Below, one piece after another: positions 5,905-13,390 of a stretch of 18,812 bases of DNA (the first letter of the stretch is position 1; each line of letters begins with the position of its first letter). Source of the stretch: Planctomycetota bacterium (GTDB taxonomy: Bacteria > Planctomycetota > MHYJ01 > JACPRB01). A model generated the notes under the pieces. The model was not told where the DNA came from and made no database searches. It saw only the letters and a list, made by a program, of their open reading frames with translations. The position numbers and the translations under genes were made by a program. Location: positions 1 through 18,812 of the forward strand of contig JAHFOZ010000037.1 of NCBI GenBank assembly GCA_023261405.1, in the 5' to 3' direction.

Positions 5905-6348
5905 ATGAAATTAGCGAGGGAGTTTAAGCCTTGCGACGAATTGACCCCGGCAGATCTTGAGAAGCATCCGGTTTGGACCTTCGACCTGGAGCGGGCCGAG
6001 GAAGATCCGGAGGCCGATGAGACGTGGGTCCGGCCCGTGGGTTTTCGGATGCCGCCGAAGGATACGGATTGCTTATTCCTGCGCGCAGAGCTTACGACGT
6101 CGGCAGGCGAGACGCTGCCGGGGGCCCTCATCCTCCGGTTTGAGCAAGGGAAAGCTGAAACCCAAGCCATCGCCTTGCTCCGGCCCAAGTACCTCGCCCT
6201 GAACCTGGACGGGGCCAAACTCGACGACCGGGCAAAGAAAGCTCTCGCGGAGTTGAAGCCTGGGGGATTGGAATGGCTCCCTCTGGCGTACAAGGCCGTT
6301 CTGCCCATCGGCCTCCGGCGGATCACTTTTTCAGGTCAAGCACGGTAG
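5905..6348 (+). CDS. Orphan hypothetical protein of cassette 2
   Basis: 147 aa, no signal peptide or TM helix. Sequence features include FKPCDELTPADLEKHPVWTFDLE at the N-terminus, ETWVRPVGF, a Cys-containing segment DCLFLRAELTT, and GLEWLPLAYKAVLPI near the end; predicted to be a compact alpha/beta soluble protein. I do not recognise the family. The ATG at 5905 has GAGG 6 nt upstream and is preferred over an in-frame ATG at 5869 with a badly spaced site. The gene is convergent with the tRNA-Leu gene, ending 24 nt from its 3' end. Base composition is lower in GC than the chromosome around it, fitting acquisition with the cassette. Confidence 0.7.
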   Translation: MKLAREFKPCDELTPADLEKHPVWTFDLERAEEDPEADETWVRPVGFRMPPKDTDCLFLRAELTTSAGETLPGALILRFEQGKAETQAIALLRPKYLALNLDGAKLDDRAKKALAELKPGGLEWLPLAYKAVLPIGLRRITFSGQAR

Positions 6349-6372
6349 GCGACGGATAGAGCTCCCGATGGA

Positions 6373-6459
6373 TGGTGCCTGGGGCGGGAGTCGAACCCGC
6401 ACGACCTTGCGGCCACCGGTTTTTGAAACCGGCGCGTATGCCAGTTCCGCCACCCAGGC
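6373..6459 (-). tRNA. tRNA-Leu (anticodon CAA)
   Basis: 87 nt with CCA encoded. Acceptor GCCTGGG pairs with CCCAGGC; the D-arm GGCGGAACTGGCATACGCGC is typical of Leu; anticodon stem CCGGT/ACCGG encloses loop TTCAAAA, anticodon CAA; there is a long variable arm (GGCCGCAAGGTC) and T arm GCGGG-TTCGACT-CCCGC, all paired. The class II long variable arm and anticodon agree on leucine. The 3' half (6373-6430) is the unit repeated at 5633 and 4704, marking this gene as the integration target. Confidence 0.97.
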
Positions 6460-6469
6460 GCGTGGAAGG

Positions 6470-6498
6470 AGTATAAGCCTCAGCGACTTGCGCGTCCA
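6470..6498 (-). promoter_or_regulatory. Promoter of tRNA-Leu
   Basis: On the minus strand TGGACG (6498-6493), 17 nt, TATACT (6475-6470), placed 11 nt before the tRNA 5' end. Confidence 0.6.
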
Positions 6499-6684
6499 CC
6501 GCGTCGCGGCCATGCGGTTGAAACCGTCTGCGGGGCAGGGTGCGTAGGGGTTCCAGACTTCCGACGGGCTCCATGGCCAGCGCCCCGCACGCTGCAGGAC
6601 CTCTTCGCGAGCGACTTCCCAGGAGGATTGACGGCGCCAGCGCCGATTGCTACCGTCCACACTTCCGACGACTCGAGCGCACCG

Positions 6685-7542
6685 ATGAAGGCAGCCGCCG
6701 CGCATCCCGTCACCCGCTTCAAGGTGCCCTCCACCATCGTCGCGGGGACGCCGCTCAAGGAACTCATCGGCGGCCCGCTCGTCCGGTTGATCTCGGAGTC
6801 GTTCGCCCGGACGACGGCCGGATTCCAACCCCGGCCATTCGAGCGCGAGGCGACCGAGGGGCTCTCGGCGTTGGGACTCCTCGAACGGAGCGCACACATC
6901 GCGAAAGCCCTGAGGAAGCAGCTCCCCCGGGATTTCAGCAAGGCCGCGGACATCCTCGTCGCCTCGCTCGGGCCCGAGCTCGAGAGGACGGAAGGCAACG
7001 GGCTGGCCCCGTTCTTCTACTTGCCCCACGCCCACTTCATCGCCCTGTTCGGGGGTGGGACCTTCGAAGCGGCCATGCGCGCGAATTACGAGCTGACCAA
7101 GCGGTTCACGTCGGAATTCTCCGTCCGGCCCTTCCTGGTCCGGTATCCACTGGAGTCGCTCGAACGCCTCCGGGAATGGACGGAGGATGCCAACCCTCAT
7201 GTCCGCCGCCTGGTCAGCGAGGGGACGCGCCCCCGTCTTCCCTGGGCGACGCGCCTTCCGGAGTTCCAGCGGAACCCCGCCCCCGTCCTGGAACTCCTCG
7301 AAGTGCTCAAGGACGATCCGGTCCTCTACGTCCGCCGGTCGGTGGCGAACAGTCTGGGGGACATCGCCAAGGATCATCCGGACAGGGTCTTCCGGACCTG
7401 CCGGCGCTGGCTGGAGGAACTCCCGGCCGTCGAGGAAGGCAGGGCGGATGCGCGGCGCTGGCTGATCCGCCACGCCGTACGCCTGCCGGCAAGGAAGAGA
7501 GTCGCGGAGGCTCTCCGGATCCGGCGGTCCGCTCAAGCCTAG
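6685..7542 (+). CDS. AlkC/AlkD-superfamily DNA alkylation repair protein (HEAT-like, short form)
   Basis: 285 aa from ATG at 6685; a TTG at 6628 with AGGAGGA directly against it could add 19 residues. The family lines are clear: PLKELIGGPLVRLISE, FEREATEGLSALGLLER, FFYLPHAHFIALFG, NYELTKRFTSEFSVRPFL, PHVRRLVSEGTRPRLPW and DDPVLYVRRSVANSLGDIAKDHP. These are the HEAT-like repeats of the AlkC-type glycosylases that remove alkylated bases without base flipping. The protein stops soon after RRWLIRHAVR and has no Ig-like C-terminal domain such as the one described in B. cereus AlkC, so it belongs to a short form or has lost its tail; the last 20 residues look poorly conserved. It is upstream of and codirectional with the selenoprotein gene. 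Confidence 0.85.
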   Translation: MKAAAAHPVTRFKVPSTIVAGTPLKELIGGPLVRLISESFARTTAGFQPRPFEREATEGLSALGLLERSAHIAKALRKQLPRDFSKAADILVASLGPELERTEGNGLAPFFYLPHAHFIALFGGGTFEAAMRANYELTKRFTSEFSVRPFLVRYPLESLERLREWTEDANPHVRRLVSEGTRPRLPWATRLPEFQRNPAPVLELLEVLKDDPVLYVRRSVANSLGDIAKDHPDRVFRTCRRWLEELPAVEEGRADARRWLIRHAVRLPARKRVAEALRIRRSAQA

Positions 7543-7691
7543 CGGAGGAGGATCCAAAGGCTGTGACTTGAGCATGCTCGATCACGAAGCACAGGCGGTA
7601 TGATCACTGAAGGTGCGCGAGCAGCTCGGCAGCCTGCTTGGAATGGAGCCCTTCCGATCACGGGAGAGCCCCGCCCTGGAGGAGAACCCTC

Positions 7692-8231
7692 ATGAGACTC
7701 GAAGGCGCCGACCCCGCACGCGTGGACCCCGACCTCGCGGCCGTGTTCAAGACCCAGGAGGAGACCTGGGGCGAGACGCTCGGGCCGTACCTCCTCTACG
7801 CGCGGCGGCCCAGCGTCTTCAAGGCCGTCCGCGGCATGTGGGACGGGCTCAAGGCGTCCGGCCTCATCGAGCCGGCCCTCAAGGCCCTCCTCAACCGGCG
7901 CGTCGCCGCCCTCAACGGGTGCGTCTTCTGACAGGACATCAACGCGGCCGGCGGCCGCAAGGCGGGCTTGAGCGACGAGAAGATCCTCGCCCTCGCCGAC
8001 TACGCGGGGAGCCCTCTCTACTCCGAGCGCGAACGCGCCGCCCTCGAGTACGCCGACGCGATCACCACCACCGGCCGCGACGTCGGCGACGCCCTCTTCG
8101 TCCGCGTCCGCCGCTTCTTCGACGACGACGCGCTCGTCGAGCTCACCGCGACCATCGCCTGGGAAAACGCCTCCAGCAAGTTCAACCGCGCCTTCCGCGT
8201 CCCCTCCCAGGGACTCTGGAAACGCCCCTGA
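7692..8231 (+). CDS. AhpD/carboxymuconolactone-decarboxylase-fold protein, probable selenoprotein (CxxU)
   Basis: Read with UGA at 7929-7931 as selenocysteine, the gene encodes 179 aa. The flanks join seamlessly: LNRRVAALNGCVF-U-QDINAAGG, then SPLYSERERAALEYADAIT, LVELTATIAWENASSKFNRAF, the CMD/AhpD fold. In this family CxxC is the redox pair that handles peroxide and disulfide exchange; here Cys77 and Sec80 occupy those positions. The usual His three residues later is Asn84. The ATG has GGAGGAG 7 nt upstream. Translation and composition continue unchanged after the UGA, and a SECIS-like hairpin follows. As two genes, the first would end inside the active site, which makes a stop unlikely. 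The role would be thiol-dependent antioxidant defence; the partner is unknown. Alternative: a pseudogene or a sequencing error. Confidence 0.8.
7944..7958 (+). promoter_or_regulatory. Bacterial SECIS-like hairpin
   Basis: GCGGCC (7944-7949) pairs perfectly with GGCCGC (7953-7958) around the loop GGC, the loop beginning 19 nt after the UGA. Known bacterial SECIS elements have a short stem whose apical loop carries a G in its first two positions, about 16-37 nt after the UGA. All three criteria are met. SelB would bind here in the mRNA. Confidence 0.65.
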
Positions 8232-8256
8232 CCGGATCCCGCCGGGCTTTCTTTTT
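8232..8256 (+). terminator. Weak candidate terminator after the selenoprotein gene
   Basis: CCGG-ATCCCG-CCGG hairpin (8232-8245) followed by a T-rich tract (GCTTTCTTTTT). The stem is only 4 bp, so this is tentative. Confidence 0.3.
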
Positions 8257-8287
8257 CCCCCGTAACACCTCCCGTCCCGCCGGACCA

Positions 8288-8293
8288 TATAGT
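8288..8293 (+). promoter_or_regulatory. Candidate -10 box for DUF1501 gene
   Basis: TATAGT, 5 of 6 consensus, giving a leader of about 29 nt that holds the GGGGAGG ribosome site of the ATG at 8329. No recognisable -35 hexamer. Confidence 0.3.
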
Positions 8294-8328
8294 AAGCAGA
8301 GCGGGGAAACTCGAAGGGGAGGCTACTG

Positions 8329-9678
8329 ATGCTCCGTGTGGATGCCGGCGACCCCTGCACCTACTGCGACGGGATGAGCCGGCGCAGCTTCGTTCAGCTC
8401 GGCGTCGCGGGGATGGCGTCCCTCGGCCTCCCCGGCCTGCTCCAGGCCCGCCAGCAGTCCGCCAAGGCCAGGGACACGCGCGTCATCCTCATCTGGCTCG
8501 ACGGCGGCCCCAGCCACATGGACCTCTACGACCTCAAGCCGGAGGCTCCCGCCGAGTACCGCGGCTTCTGGCACCCGATGAAGACCAACGTCGCCGGGAT
8601 GCAGATCAGCGAGCTCTTCCCGCGGCAGGCGAAGGTGGCGGACAAGTTCTCCATCGTCCGCTCGCTCTACCACGACAACGGCGACCACTTCGCCGGCGCG
8701 CATGTGATGCTCACGGGCCGCTGGGGCGCCACGGGCAGCGACACCACCGGTCGCTCGCCCGGGATCGGCTCGATCGTGGCCCGGACCGCCGGCGCGCGGA
8801 CGTCGGGCATGCCCGCCTACGTCGCGGTGCCCTACGGCAGCAGCGTGGGCCTCCGCCCCGGATACTTCGGCGCGAACTACATCGGCCAGCACTTCGACCC
8901 CTTCGAGACGGACGGCGACCCCAACAGCAAGGACTTCCAGGTGCGGAACCTCAAGCTGCCCGGCGGACTCACCATCGACCGCATGGGCGACCGTCGCTCG
9001 CTCCAGAAGAGTTTCGACACGCTCCGCAAGGACGTGGACATCTCCCACACGTTCGACGCGATGGACCACTTCGAGAAGCAGGCCTACGAGCTCGTGACGA
9101 GCGCCGAAGTCCGGAAGGCCTTCGACCTCTCGAGCGAGGACGAGAAGCTCCGCGAACGCTACGGCCGGCACAACTGGGGGCAGTCCACGCTCCTCGCACG
9201 CCGCCTGGCCGAGGCGGGGGTGACCTTCACCACGGTGCACTACGGCGGCTGGGACCACCACTGGGACCTCAAGGCGGGCATGGAAAACCTCCTGCCCAAG
9301 GTGGACGCGGCGGTGGGCACGCTCTTCGAGGACCTCGCCGCGCGCGGACTCTGGGAGAAGACCCTCGTGGTCCTCTGCGGCGAGTTCTCGCGCACGCCGC
9401 GCATGAACGACGGCAGCGGCCGCGGCACGCCGGGCCGCGACCACTGGGGGAATTCCATGTTCTGCCTCCTGGGCGGCGGCGGCGTGAAGGGCGGCGTCGT
9501 GGTGGGCTCGACCGATGCGAAGGGCGAGGCGCCCATCGAGCGCCCCATCACCCCGCAGGACATCCACGCCACGATCTACCACGCCCTCGGGATCGACCCG
9601 TCGATCGCCTTCCTGAACCACCAGGGCCGCCCCGTGGCCGCGATCGACGGCGGCACCCCGATCCGCGAGCTCCTGTAG
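8329..9678 (+). CDS. DUF1501 protein with Tat signal
   Basis: 449 aa. The start MLR...CDGMSRRSFVQLGVAGMASLGLPGLL is typical for the family: a CDG leader, then a twin-arginine SRRSF motif and hydrophobic stretch, so export in folded form by Tat is expected. Alkaline-phosphatase-superfamily features follow: LIWLDGGPSHMDLYDLKP (about 53-70), NGDHFAGAHVMLTGR (about 121-135), VHYGGWDHHWD (about 303-313), VVLCGEFSRTPRMN and GRDHWGN (about 344-372). DUF1501 proteins are abundant in planctomycetes, usually beside large cytochrome-type proteins, as here; the activity is unproven, sulfatase-like hydrolysis being the structural guess. GGGGAGG stands 6 nt before the ATG. The next gene starts 33 nt downstream. 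Confidence 0.9.
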   Translation: MLRVDAGDPCTYCDGMSRRSFVQLGVAGMASLGLPGLLQARQQSAKARDTRVILIWLDGGPSHMDLYDLKPEAPAEYRGFWHPMKTNVAGMQISELFPRQAKVADKFSIVRSLYHDNGDHFAGAHVMLTGRWGATGSDTTGRSPGIGSIVARTAGARTSGMPAYVAVPYGSSVGLRPGYFGANYIGQHFDPFETDGDPNSKDFQVRNLKLPGGLTIDRMGDRRSLQKSFDTLRKDVDISHTFDAMDHFEKQAYELVTSAEVRKAFDLSSEDEKLRERYGRHNWGQSTLLARRLAEAGVTFTTVHYGGWDHHWDLKAGMENLLPKVDAAVGTLFEDLAARGLWEKTLVVLCGEFSRTPRMNDGSGRGTPGRDHWGNSMFCLLGGGGVKGGVVVGSTDAKGEAPIERPITPQDIHATIYHALGIDPSIAFLNHQGRPVAAIDGGTPIRELL

Positions 9679-9711
9679 CAACCCGGGCGCCGGGCGATAT
9701 TGAGGGACATC

Positions 9712-12699
9712 ATGCTTCGCCTCGCGCTCGCCGCCGCCCTGGCCCTCGCGGCCCCGCAGGACAAGGACAAGAAGCCCTCCGAGGCCGAGCTCCTCGCCCA
9801 GACGAAGGCTCCCGCAGGGTTCAAGGTCACGATCTTCGCCGCGCCGCCCGACGTGGGCTATCCCACCTGCGTCGCCGTGGCCCCCACGGGGGAGCTCTTC
9901 GTGGGGATCGACGAGAACGGGTCCATCGACGCCAAGCCCGGCCGCGGCCGCATCGTCCGCTGCGTCGACACGGACGGCGACGGGCGCGCCGACCGGTTCA
10001 CCGTCTTCGCCGCCAACGTCGACAGCCCGCGCGGCCTCGTCTGGGATGCCGGCCGGCTCCACGTCCTCCACCCGCCCTGTATCCGCACCTTCTTCGACGA
10101 GGACGGCGACGGCGTCGCCGAGCGCTCCGAGATCGTCGTCCAGGGCCTCGGCTTCGACCTCAAGTTCCGCGGCGCCGACCACACCACGAACGGCATGGCC
10201 CTCGGGGTCGACGGCTGGCTCTACATCGCGGTCGGCGACTATGGGTTCGTCAAGGCCCAGGGGAGGGACGGCGGATCGGCGAAGCTCATGGGCGGCGGCG
10301 TGGCGCGCGTCCGCCCCGACGGGAGCGAGCTCGAGGTCTTCGCCACCGGCCTCCGCAACATCTACGACGTCGCGCTCAGCCCCGAACTCGACGCCTTCAC
10401 GCGCGACAACACGAACGACGGCGGCGGCTGGAACGTCCGGCTCTCGCACGTCATCCCCTCCGGCGTCTACGGCTACCCCTCGCTCTTCCAGAACTTCGCC
10501 GACGAGATCGTCGCCCCGCTCGCCGACTACGGCGGCGGCTCGCCCTGCGGCTCGCTCTTCGTGGACGAGCCCGGGCTCGGCCGCGCTCTCTACACCTGCG
10601 ACTGGGGCCGCAGCATCGTCTACCGGCACTCCCTCGAGCCGCGCGGCGCGGGGTTCAAGGCCGGGCAGCAGACCTTCGTCGAGATGCCGCGCCCCACGGA
10701 CATGGACGTGGACGCCTCGGGTCGCGTCTACCTCGCGAGCTGGCGGAACGGGATGTTCACCTACGCCGGCCCGAACGTGGGCTACGTGGCGCGCGTTGTG
10801 TCCGGGGATGCCAAGCCCGCGCCCGAGCTCCGGAAGGCTTCCGACGACGAGCTCGTGAAACACCTCGCGGCCCCGGGCGCCGTGCTCCGGCTCCAGGCGC
10901 AGCGCGAGATCCTGCGCCGCGGCGCCAAGGTCTCCGCGGGGATCGAGGCGCTCGCCGCCGCCCCGGGCCCCCTGCCGGCGAGGATCGCGGGGCTCTTCAC
11001 GCTCAAGCAGCTCCAGGGCGCGCGCTCGCACGAGACGCTCCTCCGCCTCGCGAAGGACCCTGCGCTCCGCGAGTCCGCGCTCCGCGCCCTGGCCGACCGG
11101 AAAGGCGAGCTCTCCGGGGTGCCGATCGAGCCTTTCATCGAAGGTCTGAGGGATTCGGACCCGCGCGTCCGCCTCCAGGCGGCGGCGGGGCTCGGCCGAC
11201 TGGGAAAGCCCGAGGGCACGGAGGCGCTGCTCGGAGCCGCGGCCGACCCCGACCCGCTCGTCGCCCACGCGGCGGTCCGCTCGCTCGTCTCGCTCCGCCC
11301 GATCGAGGCCTGCCTGAAAGCGGGGAACCTCCGGGTCCTTCAGGAAATCCATGATCCCAGGGTCGTCGACGGCCTCCTCCCGAAGATCGACGATCCTGCC
11401 GTCCTCAAGGCGCTCTGCCGGCTCCACTCGCGCGAGGCGGACTGGGAGGGGAAGTGGTGGGGCACGCGGCCCGACACGTCGGGGCCGTACTTCAAGCCGG
11501 TCGCGTGGAGCGAGACCCCGCGGATCGCGAAGGCCCTCCAGGAGGCGCTGGACCGCGCGGACGTCGCGCGGGCGAAAGTCCTGCTGGTCGAGCTCCGGCG
11601 CCACAAGATCGCGCTCGAGGGGACCACGGCGCGCCTGCTAAAGCTGGCCGCAGAGGATGCCTCGTTCCGGCCCGTGGCGGCGGACCTGGTCGCGCAGGGG
11701 TCCACGATCCCCCCCGAGGCGGTCCCGCTCCTTGAGGGCGCGGCGTCCTCGGACACGGACGCGCGTCTGCGGGCGCGGGCGCTCGGAGGCCTGCTCAAGC
11801 TGGCCGACCGTCCCGAGGCGCTGGAGGCGGCGGTGCGCGTCCTCTCGGCCTCGAAGCTCCCCGATGAACTGAAGCGCGTGCGGGAGGAATTCCTGCGCGA
11901 CGCGCGGCACGCGAAGAACGTCCCCTGGTTCGTGCGCCTCGCCTCCGCTTCCGAGCCCGGCCGACGCGACCTGGCCTGGGGCGTCCTCCTGCACGCGGCG
12001 CTGCGGAAGGAGACGCCCAGGGAGGCGAAGGAGGCAGTCGACCGGGCCGTCGAGGCCGCGTGGAAGACCGACGACGCCGCGCTGATCCTCCGGGCCATCG
12101 GTGCGGCGAAGCTCGACGCCTGGGCCCACGCCGTGCGCCTCCACCAGAAGGACTCGCGGCCGGCGGTCCGCGACGCGGCGCTCGCGGCGGCGAAGGAGCT
12201 GAAGCTCGACCGGCCGTCGCAGGGCACGCCGTTGAAGGGCCTCTCCCTCGAGAAGGCCGCGGCGGCCGCGCTGGCGGAGAAAGGCGACGCGAAGCTCGGC
12301 GCCCAGCTCTACCTCCGCCAGGGCTGCAACGCCTGCCACACGGTCGCGCCGGGCGACCCGCCGCGGGGCCCCTTCCTCGGGGACGTGGCCGCCCGCTACG
12401 GCCGCGCGGAGATCCTCGAGTCGATCCTGGCCCCCAACGCCAAGATCGCGCAGGGCTTCACCACCCACGGGTTCCTGATGAGGAGCGGCGCGAGCCACGA
12501 GGGCTTCATCGTCCGGGAGTCGGGCGACGAGGTGGAGATCCGCGACCTGCAGGGCGTCGCGACGGTCCTCCCGCTCAAGGACATCGACAAGCGTGTCCAG
12601 CGCGAGACCTCGATGATGCCCTCGGGCCTCGCGGATCCCCTGACGGCCGCGGACCTCGCCTCCCTGCTCGCCTACCTGGAATCCCTCCGGCCCAAATAG
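9712..12699 (+). CDS. PVC-type membrane-bound dehydrogenase: propeller, HEAT repeats, c-type heme
   Basis: 995 aa with an N-terminal signal peptide (MLRLALAAALALAA). Residues about 30-370 form a sorbosone/glucose-dehydrogenase-like beta-propeller with two calcium-loop motifs (DTDGDGRADR at 86-95, DEDGDGVAER at 129-138) and family lines such as GADHTTNGMALGVDGWLYIAVGD. About 400-840 are HEAT-like repeats. The C-terminal domain holds one heme site, CNACH at 872-876, with distal Met candidates (SMMPSGLAD). This is the architecture of the PVC-type heme-binding proteins, thought to be periplasmic redox enzymes acting on sugars or polyols; the substrate is unknown. ATG 9712 is preferred to the TTG at 9700 because GAGGG lies 5 nt before it. 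Probably in one operon with DUF1501. Confidence 0.9.
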   Translation: MLRLALAAALALAAPQDKDKKPSEAELLAQTKAPAGFKVTIFAAPPDVGYPTCVAVAPTGELFVGIDENGSIDAKPGRGRIVRCVDTDGDGRADRFTVFAANVDSPRGLVWDAGRLHVLHPPCIRTFFDEDGDGVAERSEIVVQGLGFDLKFRGADHTTNGMALGVDGWLYIAVGDYGFVKAQGRDGGSAKLMGGGVARVRPDGSELEVFATGLRNIYDVALSPELDAFTRDNTNDGGGWNVRLSHVIPSGVYGYPSLFQNFADEIVAPLADYGGGSPCGSLFVDEPGLGRALYTCDWGRSIVYRHSLEPRGAGFKAGQQTFVEMPRPTDMDVDASGRVYLASWRNGMFTYAGPNVGYVARVVSGDAKPAPELRKASDDELVKHLAAPGAVLRLQAQREILRRGAKVSAGIEALAAAPGPLPARIAGLFTLKQLQGARSHETLLRLAKDPALRESALRALADRKGELSGVPIEPFIEGLRDSDPRVRLQAAAGLGRLGKPEGTEALLGAAADPDPLVAHAAVRSLVSLRPIEACLKAGNLRVLQEIHDPRVVDGLLPKIDDPAVLKALCRLHSREADWEGKWWGTRPDTSGPYFKPVAWSETPRIAKALQEALDRADVARAKVLLVELRRHKIALEGTTARLLKLAAEDASFRPVAADLVAQGSTIPPEAVPLLEGAASSDTDARLRARALGGLLKLADRPEALEAAVRVLSASKLPDELKRVREEFLRDARHAKNVPWFVRLASASEPGRRDLAWGVLLHAALRKETPREAKEAVDRAVEAAWKTDDAALILRAIGAAKLDAWAHAVRLHQKDSRPAVRDAALAAAKELKLDRPSQGTPLKGLSLEKAAAAALAEKGDAKLGAQLYLRQGCNACHTVAPGDPPRGPFLGDVAARYGRAEILESILAPNAKIAQGFTTHGFLMRSGASHEGFIVRESGDEVEIRDLQGVATVLPLKDIDKRVQRETSMMPSGLADPLTAADLASLLAYLESLRPK

Positions 12700-12710
12700 C
12701 GGCCCCGGGA

Positions 12711-12716
12711 TATAAT
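12711..12716 (+). promoter_or_regulatory. Perfect -10 box for leaderless gene at 12723
   Basis: TATAAT in the 23-nt gap after the cytochrome gene. The first base transcribed would be 12723, which is the G of the GTG start. A -35 hexamer is not recognisable, so strength is uncertain. Confidence 0.45.
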
Positions 12717-12722
12717 CCGGTT

Positions 12723-13127
12723 GTGACCGCCGCGTGGAACCTTCGCGTCCTCAAGATGACGGGCTGGGTCTTCCTCGGCACGCTCCTGGTCTTCGGGGGA
12801 TGCCTGGTCTTCTGGCCCTGGAGGGAGGCGCCGCCCGCCGACGGAAGGTGCAGCGACTGCGGAAACAGGGTGCTGAAGTATTCCTACGGCTACGCGTCGT
12901 GCGGATCCTTCCCCGGGGATCGCCGCAAGGTCCTCCCGGACGGCCGGACCTTCATCGTCGATGGGGAGCCCGGGACGGAACGGGTGCGCGGCGGCTGTGT
13001 CGTCACCTGGGACTCCCCGGGCTCGGTGTGCCCGGGCTGCGGCCGGACCTGGTTCCAGGAGCGAAGGCCGTGGCCCCACATGCTGCTCCAGGCCTGGACC
13101 CGGAATCTCTTCGACATGGAGGACTGA
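12723..13127 (+). CDS. Membrane-anchored zinc-ribbon-like protein
   Basis: 134 aa from GTG at 12723, or 123 aa from ATG at 12756. One hydrophobic segment (MTGWVFLGTLLVFGGCLVFWPW) is followed by a soluble part with Cys pairs CSDC and CPGC about 55 residues apart plus two single Cys (YASCGS, GGCVV), so a zinc-binding ribbon outside or inside the membrane is likely. The FGGC in the hydrophobic stretch could be read as a lipobox but is followed by more hydrophobic residues, which favours a TM anchor. No Shine-Dalgarno stands before either start; the GTG fits the leaderless promoter. The stop overlaps the next ATG (TGATG). Family not recognised. Confidence 0.65.
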   Translation: MTAAWNLRVLKMTGWVFLGTLLVFGGCLVFWPWREAPPADGRCSDCGNRVLKYSYGYASCGSFPGDRRKVLPDGRTFIVDGEPGTERVRGGCVVTWDSPGSVCPGCGRTWFQERRPWPHMLLQAWTRNLFDMED

Positions 13128-13390
13128 TGCTCCGGTTCAAGGACTTCGCGCCGCGCCGGAAAACCAGGGGGGGCTTCTTCAGCGCCGAGGATTACGAGTC
13201 GTTCGAGAAGGCGGCGGAGGCGGCGGGCGCGTGGCTCCGCGACAGCGCCATCCGGCCCCTCAACGTCGAGACGGTCCTCCTGCCCAACGTCTGGGACGAG
13301 GGTGAGGAGGGCACCGCGGACGGCTCGCTCGACACCGGCAACGCCGCGACCTGGCACCAGATTGTCCGCGTCTGGTATGAGGCGAAGTAA
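13127..13390 (+). CDS. Small conserved protein of unknown function
   Basis: 87 aa: MLRFKDFAPRRKTRGGFFSAEDYESFEKA, an alpha-helical middle, then LNVETVLLPNVWDEGEEGT and WHQIVRVWYEAK. I recall related hypothetical proteins in cyanobacteria and planctomycetes with the same FKDFAP, LNVETV-LPN and WHQ-RVWY blocks; no function is known. The ATG shares its A with the upstream stop (TGATG), so translation is coupled to the zinc-ribbon gene. It ends directly against the convergent protease gene with no gap. Confidence 0.8.
   Translation: MLRFKDFAPRRKTRGGFFSAEDYESFEKAAEAAGAWLRDSAIRPLNVETVLLPNVWDEGEEGTADGSLDTGNAATWHQIVRVWYEAK

Larger units (their letters stand above)
4704..6430. mobile_element. tRNA-Leu-associated two-cassette island (no recombinase inside)
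   Basis: Three direct copies of the tRNA-Leu 3' half lie at 4704, 5633 and 6373 (the last inside the intact tRNA), bounding units of about 929 and 740 bp. Each unit carries one or two short genes. The DNA between is visibly richer in A/T than the flanks (for example 5500-5910). Tyrosine recombinases commonly integrate into tRNA 3' halves, rebuild the gene and leave the old 3' end on the far side; two successive events would give this layout. No integrase, transposase or relaxase is seen, so movement would need a trans-acting enzyme or the units are remnants. The stretch 5537-5904 has no convincing gene, only fragment B, a possible second tRNA remnant and a nested inverted repeat. Confidence 0.6.

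Noticed and set aside
5684..5908. Short plus-strand open frame between fragment B and the orphan gene
   Set aside because: No ribosome site, begins inside the tRNA fragment, no recognisable protein character.
6515..6526. CGGTTGAAACCG, similar to the anticodon stem-loop palindrome, upstream of the tRNA
   Set aside because: Too short, lacks the rest of the tRNA core, and is likely a chance palindrome.
7638..7931. Carboxymuconolactone-decarboxylase gene split in two by a stop (pseudogene)
   Set aside because: The stop is UGA, falls exactly on the second active-site Cys, the frame continues without shift, and a SECIS-like hairpin follows; selenocysteine explains it better.
8323..11604. Very long open frame antisense to the DUF1501 and cytochrome genes
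   Set aside because: It mirrors well-supported genes in very GC-rich DNA, where antisense frames stay open by codon bias; the product is Arg/Val/Glu-rich with no domain.
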